A DNA stretch of 22,205 nucleotides from a virus: IMG/VR virus record IMGVR_UViG_3300047457_000483, positions 1 to 22,205 of that record; one strand, 5' to 3'. The notes under the pieces are model-generated. The model saw only the letters and a program-made list of their open reading frames with translations. It was not told where the DNA came from and ran no database searches. A program made the translations under genes and the position numbers. Positions 15,818-22,205 of this stretch are shown piece by piece (the stretch's first letter is position 1; each line of letters starts with the position of its first letter).

Positions 15818-16563
15818 CATCAGGAATAGTGCCAGTTTATATTAACTCCGAGATTCTTGATTCTACTCTTGATTTTGATTCTATCAAAAGTAGAAGCTCC
15901 TCCTATAAGACTAGGGAAGCTTATATCCGAGCCGAGATAATGAGAATGACAAAGCAGGAATCAAGGATTTCTGGTTTGTATAAGCAACTGTTACGATCAA
16001 TAATAAACCATTTTTCTGATTTAGTTTGTGTAGATTCAGAAGCAAAAGTTATAGAAGTTAGATGTATTTTTGCAAATCCTGAAAGAGTTGTTGCTAGTTT
16101 AAAACAAGAAACTAATATCATACTTCCAATAATATCAATATCACAAGATAGCTCTCAAACAGATCCATCTAGAGGTAGGTATAAATCACATCTAGTACAT
16201 GAAGTAATGTACGACAGAGAAAAGAACAGAGCTACTAGAGTTCTAAGTATCGCACCAGTTCCAGTGGATATTACATATAGTGTTAACCTTTGGTGCAAAT
16301 ACAGAGAAGATCTAGATCAGCTAACAGAACAAGTTAGATTAAAATTTAATCCTAATGCTGATTTAGTTATTGAAAATCACGATTTAGTTGTAGCCTTCTT
16401 GGAGGAGGCAGATTCAATTGAGGGGGCAGCTTCCGAGGTAGGGGACAGAGAAGATCGCATACTTAAAAAAACATTTAAAGTTAATGTTAAAACTTATATC
16501 AATAACCCTAAGTTTTTATTAACTTCTACTGGGGCAATAGAAAGAATTATTTTGGATTTTTAA
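15814..16563 (+). CDS. 15: tail terminator / sheath-stabilising protein (T4 gp15-like)
   Basis: A 249-residue protein (T4 gp15: 272) that would form a hexameric ring on top of the finished tail, lock the last sheath ring and bind the neck. The diagnostic stretch is ITYSVNLWCKYREDLDQLTE followed by QVRLKFNPNADL, matching T4 gp15's YELSIFTRYEDDMFQIVEQI followed by LPYFQP. Upstream ILPIISIS corresponds to the T4 ILPRINLH region. The ending, EDRILKKTFKVNVKTYI, corresponds to the family's SLTFEVNGWMYP. Translation is coupled to gp14 (ATGA overlap). In T4 genes 16 and 17 (terminase) come next; here the tail sheath follows after one small gene. Confidence 0.82.
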   Translation: MTSGIVPVYINSEILDSTLDFDSIKSRSSSYKTREAYIRAEIMRMTKQESRISGLYKQLLRSIINHFSDLVCVDSEAKVIEVRCIFANPERVVASLKQETNIILPIISISQDSSQTDPSRGRYKSHLVHEVMYDREKNRATRVLSIAPVPVDITYSVNLWCKYREDLDQLTEQVRLKFNPNADLVIENHDLVVAFLEEADSIEGAASEVGDREDRILKKTFKVNVKTYINNPKFLLTSTGAIERIILDF

Positions 16564-16616
16564 AAAAATATTTCTAAAAAACGAAATGTATTCTGTACAT
16601 ATGAATGGAGAATCCA

Positions 16617-16793
16617 ATGAAATTAATTAAAAATACAAGTCTTCAAGCCTTTACAATATACTTAAATGGTGATAAGGGCTGTGTTGAAAAATGGTTACCC
16701 CCAGGTCAAGGGGTAGTTGTTCCTGACCATTGGCTAACTGAACAAGTTAAAACAATGGCTAATAAAAGAATACTTAAAATAACAAACGCTTAA
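16617..16793 (+). CDS. small protein upstream of tail sheath
   Basis: A 58-residue protein (62 if the in-frame ATG at 16605 is used). I prefer 16617 because TGGAG at 16606-16610 lies 6 nt before it, whereas 16605 has no ribosome site. The sequence reads as a small beta-rich domain, with IKNTSLQAFTIYLNG, then KWLPPGQGVVVPDHWLTEQV and MANKRILKIT. Short proteins with the same 'L-x-P-x-x-x-VVP...Q...L..RRLLKI' flavour commonly precede sheath genes in myophages, as I recall, but without assigned function. It ends 13 nt before gp18. A tail-completion or chaperone role is possible but unsupported. Confidence 0.65.
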   Translation: MKLIKNTSLQAFTIYLNGDKGCVEKWLPPGQGVVVPDHWLTEQVKTMANKRILKITNA

Positions 16794-16809
16794 TAGGAGA
16801 TAAAATATG
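16794..16809 (+). promoter_or_regulatory. strong ribosome binding site of gp18
   Basis: TAGGAG (16794-16799), a 7-nt AT spacer and ATG at 16807. The same TAGGAGATAAA element is used before gp19 at 18971, indicating a shared high-efficiency translation start for the two most abundant tail proteins. Confidence 0.85.
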
Positions 16810-18969
16810 CCAAATTTCGTTAGCCCAGGTGTATATGTAATTGAGAAAGACATATCAGAGTACACGCCAGCACTCAATAGCTCTATAGTAGGTATTGTTG
16901 GCTTTGCTTCAAAAGGTCCTACCAATAAAGCCACTTTAATAACTAACCAAGCTGATCTAATCAGAATCTTCGGTGAACCAAGTGAAGCTATTTATGGACA
17001 AGGGTTAGAGGCTGCTTTAGAAATCCTAGAGACAACTAATGCTCTTTATTTCATAAGAGCAGTTTCTGAAACTGCTTCTGATACTAAGGATGCATCAGCG
17101 GTAATTCCTTTTGGAGCTTGCGCTGCGGTAGCTGTTTCTGGACCTTCTACATCTGGAACTGGATTCGGTATTGACAGAGCACTGTATTTAAAAATACAAG
17201 TATATGATAACGCTGGAGTTGCACAATATCCTTCACCTAAACAATTTTCAATTCCTGCTGGAACAACCTCGCTTACTTCTTCTCAGTCTCAAGCTTTAAG
17301 AAAAGTAATTGGGGGGCAATTAGATACAGATGTTGTTGGTGTTTTTGATAATAATGAAACAACTACAGGTTTAGGTTTGTCCGGCCATATTGTAAGTAAG
17401 TTTGCTGGATCTGGATCATACATGACTGTTTCAGCATATTCTGATTCTACTTTTACAACAGGATTAGCTGTGCTTCAACCTGTGGTGGCTGTTTCTGCTG
17501 TGGGGGGAACTTATGAAGCATATAATGTAAGTGCTGTAGCTGATACCTCCACCTTAACTGTGTATGGTGCAACCTTCAATTCTACAGGAACTTCTTCACT
17601 TACTTATTTAATAGAATCTCTGTATGCAGGAGCAGGGTATAATGCTGGAACCACTGATTCAGGGGACACTAGCGGAAACTCCATAACCATTAGAGGAATT
17701 GGTGGTGGAAATTTCTTTGTTGATATAAATGATAAAGGTTCAGTAATAGAAAACTTTAAAGCAGCTTTATTTTCTAGTGGAGCCTTTGTTGAAGATGTTA
17801 TTAACACAGGAGAAACAGAAACTACATCAGATTATATTAAAGGTAATCTGTATAAGGGAGAGGCTGACATTGCCACCGTTACAAAACTAAATAACTTTGC
17901 ATCACAAGTTAGTAGCTTGTTTGCAACTGGAGATCTTTTTGGAACTCAAGGTGGAGGTGTCGCTGGAACTAGAGCAACTTGGGCTAGATATGTTAAGCCA
18001 ATCGCTGGAACCTATAACCTCACAGGAGGAACAAATGGAATTCCAACAGCAGAAGCAGATAAAGCTACTGCTCTGATTGGAAATGCAGCCACAGAACCTA
18101 AGACGGGTATCTACGCACTTGATGATGATACTTTAAATGTTGGCATAGCTTTGGTTCCCGGAGTTTATAATCAAAATGTTCAAAATGCACTAATAACTTT
18201 AGCAGAAACAACTCAAAACTTCTTAGCTTTAGTTGCTCCTCCTTATGGAATTGGAACCGTGCAAGATGCTATTGATTGGACAAATGGTAAATCATCAAGC
18301 ACTGCTGGAGCTAGAAGTTCTGCTATCAATAGTTCTTACGCTGCTGTCTACTTCCCACACATTAAAGTGTTTAGTACCTTTGACGGAATGGATCGTTGGT
18401 ATGACCCAACAATCTTCGCTGCAAGACAAATGGCATACACTGATAGTGTTTCAGAGCCCTGGTTTGCTCCCGCTGGCTATGTCAGAGGTAGATTAACTAA
18501 GCCCACTGATGTTGAAGTTAGACTATCGCAAGGTGATAGAGATGTTATGTACAGTGGTGGAAATGTGGTTAACCCAATCGTTAACTTCCCACAGCAAGGC
18601 ATAACAATCTTTGGTCAAAGAACAACTCAAAGAGCCTCAACTGCCTTAGATAGAATTAACATTCGTAGATTAATGATCTACATTCGTAAGATTATTTTAG
18701 CATCAACTAGAACCCTTGTATTCGAACCAAATGATGAGTTTACTTGGGCAAGAGTTGAAAATCTACTGAATCCATTCTTAGACGATATCCGTGCAAGAAG
18801 GGGTATAACTGAATTCAAGGTTATCTGTGACTCAACCACAAATACACCTGTAAGAATTGATCGTAACGAAATGTGGTGTAGAGTTCTTATTAAGCCAACA
18901 AAGACCGCCGAAATCATAGTCTTTGAACTCAATCTAACTAATCAATCGGCTGATTTAGGTACAATCTAA
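16807..18969 (+). CDS. 18: contractile tail sheath protein (T4 gp18-like)
   Basis: A 720-residue protein (T4 gp18: 659). The N-terminus is classic sheath: MPNFVSPGVYVIEKDIS followed by IVGIVGFASKGPTNKATLIT and a FGEPSE segment. The C-terminal domain contains WYDPTIFAARQMAYTD, PWFAPAGYVRGRL, FPQQGITIFGQRTTQ, RASTALDRINIRRLMIYIRK and LVFEPNDEFTWARVENLLNP, the conserved core that forms the contractile lattice. The middle (about residues 105-390) is Ser/Thr/Gly-rich and corresponds to the variable, outward-facing domains. The protein polymerises around the gp19 tube and contracts on infection. Codons in the C-terminal third appear richer in C endings than the middle, which could reflect conserved versus recently diverged parts. 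Confidence 0.97.
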   Translation: MPNFVSPGVYVIEKDISEYTPALNSSIVGIVGFASKGPTNKATLITNQADLIRIFGEPSEAIYGQGLEAALEILETTNALYFIRAVSETASDTKDASAVIPFGACAAVAVSGPSTSGTGFGIDRALYLKIQVYDNAGVAQYPSPKQFSIPAGTTSLTSSQSQALRKVIGGQLDTDVVGVFDNNETTTGLGLSGHIVSKFAGSGSYMTVSAYSDSTFTTGLAVLQPVVAVSAVGGTYEAYNVSAVADTSTLTVYGATFNSTGTSSLTYLIESLYAGAGYNAGTTDSGDTSGNSITIRGIGGGNFFVDINDKGSVIENFKAALFSSGAFVEDVINTGETETTSDYIKGNLYKGEADIATVTKLNNFASQVSSLFATGDLFGTQGGGVAGTRATWARYVKPIAGTYNLTGGTNGIPTAEADKATALIGNAATEPKTGIYALDDDTLNVGIALVPGVYNQNVQNALITLAETTQNFLALVAPPYGIGTVQDAIDWTNGKSSSTAGARSSAINSSYAAVYFPHIKVFSTFDGMDRWYDPTIFAARQMAYTDSVSEPWFAPAGYVRGRLTKPTDVEVRLSQGDRDVMYSGGNVVNPIVNFPQQGITIFGQRTTQRASTALDRINIRRLMIYIRKIILASTRTLVFEPNDEFTWARVENLLNPFLDDIRARRGITEFKVICDSTTNTPVRIDRNEMWCRVLIKPTKTAEIIVFELNLTNQSADLGTI

Positions 18970-18970
18970 T

Positions 18971-18985
18971 TAGGAGATAAATATG
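18971..18985 (+). promoter_or_regulatory. strong ribosome binding site of gp19
   Basis: TAGGAG (18971-18976), a 6-nt spacer and ATG at 18983. It is nearly identical to the gp18 site. It lies 1 nt past the gp18 stop, so the two genes share one message. Confidence 0.85.
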
Positions 18986-19561
18986 ACTAATATTTATAAA
19001 ACAGAAAGAGGCACTGTAGCAGACAATAAACTTCCTAAAGTTTCTACAGGACTCGACTCAGTAAAAACATTCGCATGGGAAATTCACTTCAACATTCCTA
19101 ATGCACCTGATGGCGCAAAGACTGAACAGTTGGTTTTGGCTGCTAGATCTGTAAAAGGAATAGGATATGAAGTTGAGCAAATTGAAGTTCAAAGAGTAAA
19201 CGACAAGCTGTACTATCCTGGAAGAGCCAAGATGGATACTCTTGAGGTTGTCTTCGATAACCAATACTTATCCAAAAATGGCGCGGCTTTATACCAGTAC
19301 ATGAAAAGAATCTACAATCCAATTACAGGAGAAATTCTAACTGCTCCTGGTGTCGCTGGTGGTTTTAAGATTCCTAGTGTTAAAGTTATTCAGCTTAAGA
19401 ATGATATGACCCCATTTAGCGAGTCAACTCTATATGGAGTTTTCCCATTATCATTCAAACCAGCCGAATTAAATTACGACACACAATCAGCTTTCCATAC
19501 CATTACCATGACCTTCAGATATGATTACATGAGCCATGTTAATGAAGGTGGAATACCATAA
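18983..19561 (+). CDS. 19: tail tube protein (T4 gp19-like)
   Basis: A 192-residue protein (T4 gp19: 163) that stacks as hexamers to form the rigid inner tube through which DNA passes. Family signs include the position directly after the sheath gene and the basic-acidic beta pattern YEVEQIEVQRVNDKLYYPGR, which corresponds to the 'V--G-KYYPGR' loop of tube proteins. Others are a following TLEVVFDNQYL segment, a helix (LYQYMKRIYNPITGEI) and the terminal strands FHTITMTFRYDYMSH. It is the last gene before a strong terminator. Confidence 0.93.
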   Translation: MTNIYKTERGTVADNKLPKVSTGLDSVKTFAWEIHFNIPNAPDGAKTEQLVLAARSVKGIGYEVEQIEVQRVNDKLYYPGRAKMDTLEVVFDNQYLSKNGAALYQYMKRIYNPITGEILTAPGVAGGFKIPSVKVIQLKNDMTPFSESTLYGVFPLSFKPAELNYDTQSAFHTITMTFRYDYMSHVNEGGIP

Positions 19562-19586
19562 GATAAATATTACTTAAATATATAAT

Positions 19587-19623
19587 AAACCCAACTTATC
19601 GTTGTTGGTAAGTTGGGTTTTTT
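19587..19623 (+). terminator. strong intrinsic terminator after gp19
   Basis: AAACCCAACTTA (19587-19598) pairs perfectly with TAAGTTGGGTTT (19609-19620) across a 10-nt loop, and the T tract continues to 19623 (six T in all). It ends the sheath-tube transcription unit, 25 nt after the gp19 stop. Confidence 0.95.
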
Positions 19624-19624
19624 C

Positions 19625-19641
19625 CTTACCTATAATAAGAT
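19625..19641 (+). promoter_or_regulatory. candidate promoter element before the 842-aa gene
   Basis: TTACCTATAATAAGAT lies between the gp19 terminator and the ATG at 19642. Nearly the same box, TTACCTATATAATATAGG, occurs at 13201-13218 just after the gp23 terminator. Both contain TATAAT, and T4 late promoters are TATAAATA-like -10 elements. Here the predicted transcript would begin close to the ATG, so it would be nearly leaderless. This is a weak call from two sites. Confidence 0.3.
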
Positions 19642-22170
19642 ATGAATTATTTCCAAGAACTACTTGAGAGTTATGATAGGTTAAAGAAAAGAACCTTTAA
19701 GTTAGTTTATATTAATGAGGCTGTAGCTTTGCCTCCTGAAGGGGTAAGCCAAGCAAATGATTATATTACTAAAGCCTTAAGTTCCCCAGAAGAAAAATTA
19801 CAAGTAGCTGGGTTGAATCTTCAAGTTTATTTTTCTAATGATAAACAGGAAGTAATGATGGCTGGAGATGGGGTTGGTGCATATCCAAAAGCAATAACTC
19901 AAAACAAACAACCCGCCCAAGGAGTTCAGGGGCAGCGTGGACAAAACTACAGCCAGTTTGTGAGGATGGTCTCTGGGCAAGGGCCACAAGCCCAGCAAGG
20001 CTCACAGGAAGGGCAACAGCCTTCACAAGAGCAAATCCAGACACCTGAACAAGCATACCAAGAAGCAATTACTCCAGGTTCAAAAGAATATTTATTACCT
20101 TTAGAAAAGCCAATAGAACCTGAACTACAAAGAGAATTATTTTTTAGAGCTTACGAACTTAAAAAATTGTGCAAACCTTTAGAAAGAGATGGATCTATTC
20201 CTGATTTTTGTGATGAACTTCAACTAACAGGAAAATCATTACCTGGAACTTTAGGTATAGGATCTAGTCAGAAGTCGTTCGAAAAGAAAGTTTCACAAGG
20301 AACTTCATTTGTTCGTAATGCAGACACAGGATTAATAGAAAGAACGGATTCCCTTTCCTTAGATCAAAGAAGGAAAGCAGTTGATGGGTGGAAAGATTTA
20401 ACACAAGTTTTAGTTAATCCAGAACTTGTTGATTGTAATAAAGCATTCAATAATATTAGAATTAAGGAGCGGGGTGGAAGGTCAACCAAGATTGTTTTTG
20501 GATCTACAGATGAAGGGTTGGATAAATCTGTTGTTACAACTGCGGGAGTTTTAGAATTAACTGCTATAAGTAAATTAAAGCAACACTGTAAAAAGTCTTT
20601 TAAGCCAGTAGATTTAACTTTATCAGTGGGAAATAAATATACAGTAAGAGGAACTTTTTTTGAAAAATGCACGAACTTTGCTTTTAGATTTAAATCAGTT
20701 CAAAAGTTACAAGATCGTTGTGCCTCTGGAGACAAGAAAGCTTGTTCAATAGCTCAAACAAGAAGAAGAAATTTAGCGGAAGATATTGTTCTTCATACTG
20801 AAAAAGTTAGATCAAACGCAATAACAACACAACAATCTGAAGGCATTGTTACCACTCCTGAATATGCCGCAATAATGGACTTATTAAAAGAGCATCAATC
20901 TTTTGATACTCCAGCAATTCTTGAATTCTTATCTAGAGAGAATGCGTTCGCCTCTGTTTTAGTTAATACTAATTTCCCAAATGCTTTAGGAGTTATTGAC
21001 TCCTCTTTAAATCCCAAAACAGGTAATAGAGCAGACAGAAAAGTATTATACTTAGATGAGCAATCCGCATTAGCTGATATGTCTAAGTTAGGTGGATCAG
21101 TAACTCCAGTAGTAATCGGGGAATATTTATCTAATTGTGCCACAGATGATAGTAACCCTGTATGTTCAGAACTTAGTGATATAATGGAAGACTACAAGTT
21201 GAAAGAGTCTTCTGTAATTTATCTTGGTGATTTAGGACTTAAGAGAGTTACCTCTTTGGAAGGGGGATTAACAGCGGGATCTTTTAGTGGGGCAAAAAGA
21301 CTAAACGATTTATCAAAGAGAGTGCCTCTAAAGAAAATTCAAAATGGTGATAGAATAGAAGATAATTATATATCTAAAATAGATGAGATTCAACAAATAA
21401 CTCCTGGAGATCAAAGAGATAGGAGTATGCGAGATGTGGAAGACAAGATTGATAATACATTATCTAATTTTACATCTCAACTATCTGCAAAAATAATAAA
21501 TGTTCCTGGACAAGGTGGACAAAAAGCTTTAGTAGATTTAAACAAGCCTACTAAAGTAGTTGAGTATCTTAGAAAAGTTTTGAGAGAAAAAGTTAGTAAC
21601 GACATTCTAAAGAATAGTTCCTTAGATAAATTATTAAATTCAGATAATTATAGAGGGAGAGAATCTAGAGAAGAGTCTGTAGGAACATTGATGAGGTATA
21701 TCCGTAATCATATGTATAGAAAATCTTTGCAAGAGTCTCCTGAAGCAACAACGGATGCTTTACTAAGAAGACTGTATATTTGTGCTGGAAATAACACAGA
21801 ACTTATACAAAGCATGGTTGATGACAGCGGTAAAAATTTAACATTCAACCATAATCAAGTATTAAGAAACTTGGAGCAAGCTAAAAAAGATAAGAGGCTT
21901 AGAATAGAAGTAAAAGATTCTTTAGTTAGATATTATGTATCTGATACTCAAGGTAATGAGATAAAGTATGCAGAGCTTGGAGAAGATGTGAATATAACTT
22001 ATAACGGGGAATCTACTCACAAGTTTTCAGCAGAGTTTACAACTGATGCGGCTAGATCAGCAGTTATTATAAACGAAGAAAAGAAAAATTCTGAGCTTGA
22101 TAAAGAAAAACTTATAGAAGAATTTATTAAGATACAACAAAAATTACTAGAATGTTTTAATTCAAAGTAA
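19642..22170 (+). CDS. large protein of unknown function, possible internal head protein, 842 aa
   Basis: Complete protein starting just after a terminator, with no Shine-Dalgarno. The N-terminus MNYFQELLESYDRLKKR resembles the T4 capsid-targeting propeptide (MKTYQEFIAE then A): an aromatic, Gln-Glu, two hydrophobics, then Glu before a small residue. LLE|S (7-10) and INE|A (24-27) fit the gp21 cleavage rule. Residues about 85-150 are a Gln/Gly-rich linker (GQGPQAQQGSQEGQQPSQEQ). The rest looks globular and helical, with several Cys in the middle (LKKLCKPLERD to CASGDKKACSI) and a Lys/Glu-rich C-terminus. In T4 the portal gene 20 follows gene 19; this protein shows no portal features I recognise. 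It could instead be a tail or baseplate protein. Confidence 0.7.
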   Translation: MNYFQELLESYDRLKKRTFKLVYINEAVALPPEGVSQANDYITKALSSPEEKLQVAGLNLQVYFSNDKQEVMMAGDGVGAYPKAITQNKQPAQGVQGQRGQNYSQFVRMVSGQGPQAQQGSQEGQQPSQEQIQTPEQAYQEAITPGSKEYLLPLEKPIEPELQRELFFRAYELKKLCKPLERDGSIPDFCDELQLTGKSLPGTLGIGSSQKSFEKKVSQGTSFVRNADTGLIERTDSLSLDQRRKAVDGWKDLTQVLVNPELVDCNKAFNNIRIKERGGRSTKIVFGSTDEGLDKSVVTTAGVLELTAISKLKQHCKKSFKPVDLTLSVGNKYTVRGTFFEKCTNFAFRFKSVQKLQDRCASGDKKACSIAQTRRRNLAEDIVLHTEKVRSNAITTQQSEGIVTTPEYAAIMDLLKEHQSFDTPAILEFLSRENAFASVLVNTNFPNALGVIDSSLNPKTGNRADRKVLYLDEQSALADMSKLGGSVTPVVIGEYLSNCATDDSNPVCSELSDIMEDYKLKESSVIYLGDLGLKRVTSLEGGLTAGSFSGAKRLNDLSKRVPLKKIQNGDRIEDNYISKIDEIQQITPGDQRDRSMRDVEDKIDNTLSNFTSQLSAKIINVPGQGGQKALVDLNKPTKVVEYLRKVLREKVSNDILKNSSLDKLLNSDNYRGRESREESVGTLMRYIRNHMYRKSLQESPEATTDALLRRLYICAGNNTELIQSMVDDSGKNLTFNHNQVLRNLEQAKKDKRLRIEVKDSLVRYYVSDTQGNEIKYAELGEDVNITYNGESTHKFSAEFTTDAARSAVIINEEKKNSELDKEKLIEEFIKIQQKLLECFNSK

Positions 22171-22205
22171 AGAAGTAATCATCGGATAAGGTTAGTATTT
22201 TATCT

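Noticed and set aside
7608-16602. Possible shared CTACATA/GTACATA element in the gaps at 7608, 10860 and 16595
   Set aside because: At 10860 and 16595, using it as a -10 element would start transcription inside or after the ribosome site, and no matching -35 or spacing is shared; the AT-rich gaps make chance likely.
16601-16630. Nine-codon reading frame starting ATGAATGGAG
   Set aside because: Too short, and it overlaps the better start and ribosome site of the 58-aa gene.
19563-19569. ATAAATA, identical to the core of T4 late promoters
   Set aside because: It lies between the gp19 stop and the terminator, so a transcript starting there would end at once; the region is very AT-rich and a chance match is likely.
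19642-22170. Assignment of the 842-aa protein as portal gp20 because gene 20 follows 19 in T4
   Set aside because: The length is far above about 524 aa, and the N-terminal leader and Gln-rich linker do not fit; no portal motif was recognised.
1-22205. CRISPR arrays, tRNA or rRNA genes, integrase or transposase, insertion sequences
   Set aside because: None seen. The only repeats are in-frame coding repeats at 4212 and 10343, and all gaps between genes are under 100 bases.

Overview
This AT-rich window is part of the structural (late) gene block of a T4-like contractile-tailed phage (Caudoviricetes). Every credible gene is on the + strand. Several products are recognisable T4-type virion proteins: prohead protease gp21, scaffold gp22, major capsid gp23, neck proteins gp13 and gp14, tail terminator gp15, tail sheath gp18, tail tube gp19 and a PAAR spike-tip protein of the same length as T4 gp5.4. 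The divergent sequences, T4-superfamily head genes and small basic 'KRK/Cys' proteins resemble phages known mostly from aquatic metagenomes. No host can be named, because no host-derived metabolic gene, tRNA or integrase is visible.

Layout. (1) 1-7572, baseplate/tail-tip block: the 3' end of a structural gene, an 815-aa structural protein, a 1399-aa protein with five Cys-rich modules and Gly-rich linkers, then the PAAR tip. (2) 7652-10815, prohead-core block: a very acidic protein with a CxxC/HxxxxxH motif, two small proteins, the gp21 protease with a basic, EF-hand-bearing C-terminal extension, and a basic protein of unknown function. It ends in a hairpin terminator overlapping the last stop codon. 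(3) 10881-13140: gp22 and gp23, ending in a strong terminator. (4) 13226-16563: a small protein, gp13, two small basic paired-cysteine proteins, gp14 and gp15. (5) 16617-19561: a 58-aa protein, tail sheath and tail tube, ending in a perfect 12-bp terminator. (6) 19642-22170: an 842-aa protein of unknown function whose N-terminus resembles a T4 capsid-targeting propeptide.

How the genes work together. gp22 and the acidic and basic core proteins would form the scaffold on which gp23 assembles. gp21 would then cleave them after (L/I)-x-E. gp13, gp14 and gp15 join head to tail, gp18 and gp19 form the contractile tail, and the first block supplies baseplate or tip parts. The portal (gp20) and terminase (gp16/gp17), which sit among these genes in T4, are absent, so the gene order is rearranged.

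The most interesting non-standard signals are three. The basic proteins at 14289-15241 are built of paired-cysteine modules, and candidate gp21 cleavage sites separate the modules of the second one. The 842-aa protein has a possible capsid-targeting leader. The 1399-aa protein carries a five-fold Cys-rich repeat array.
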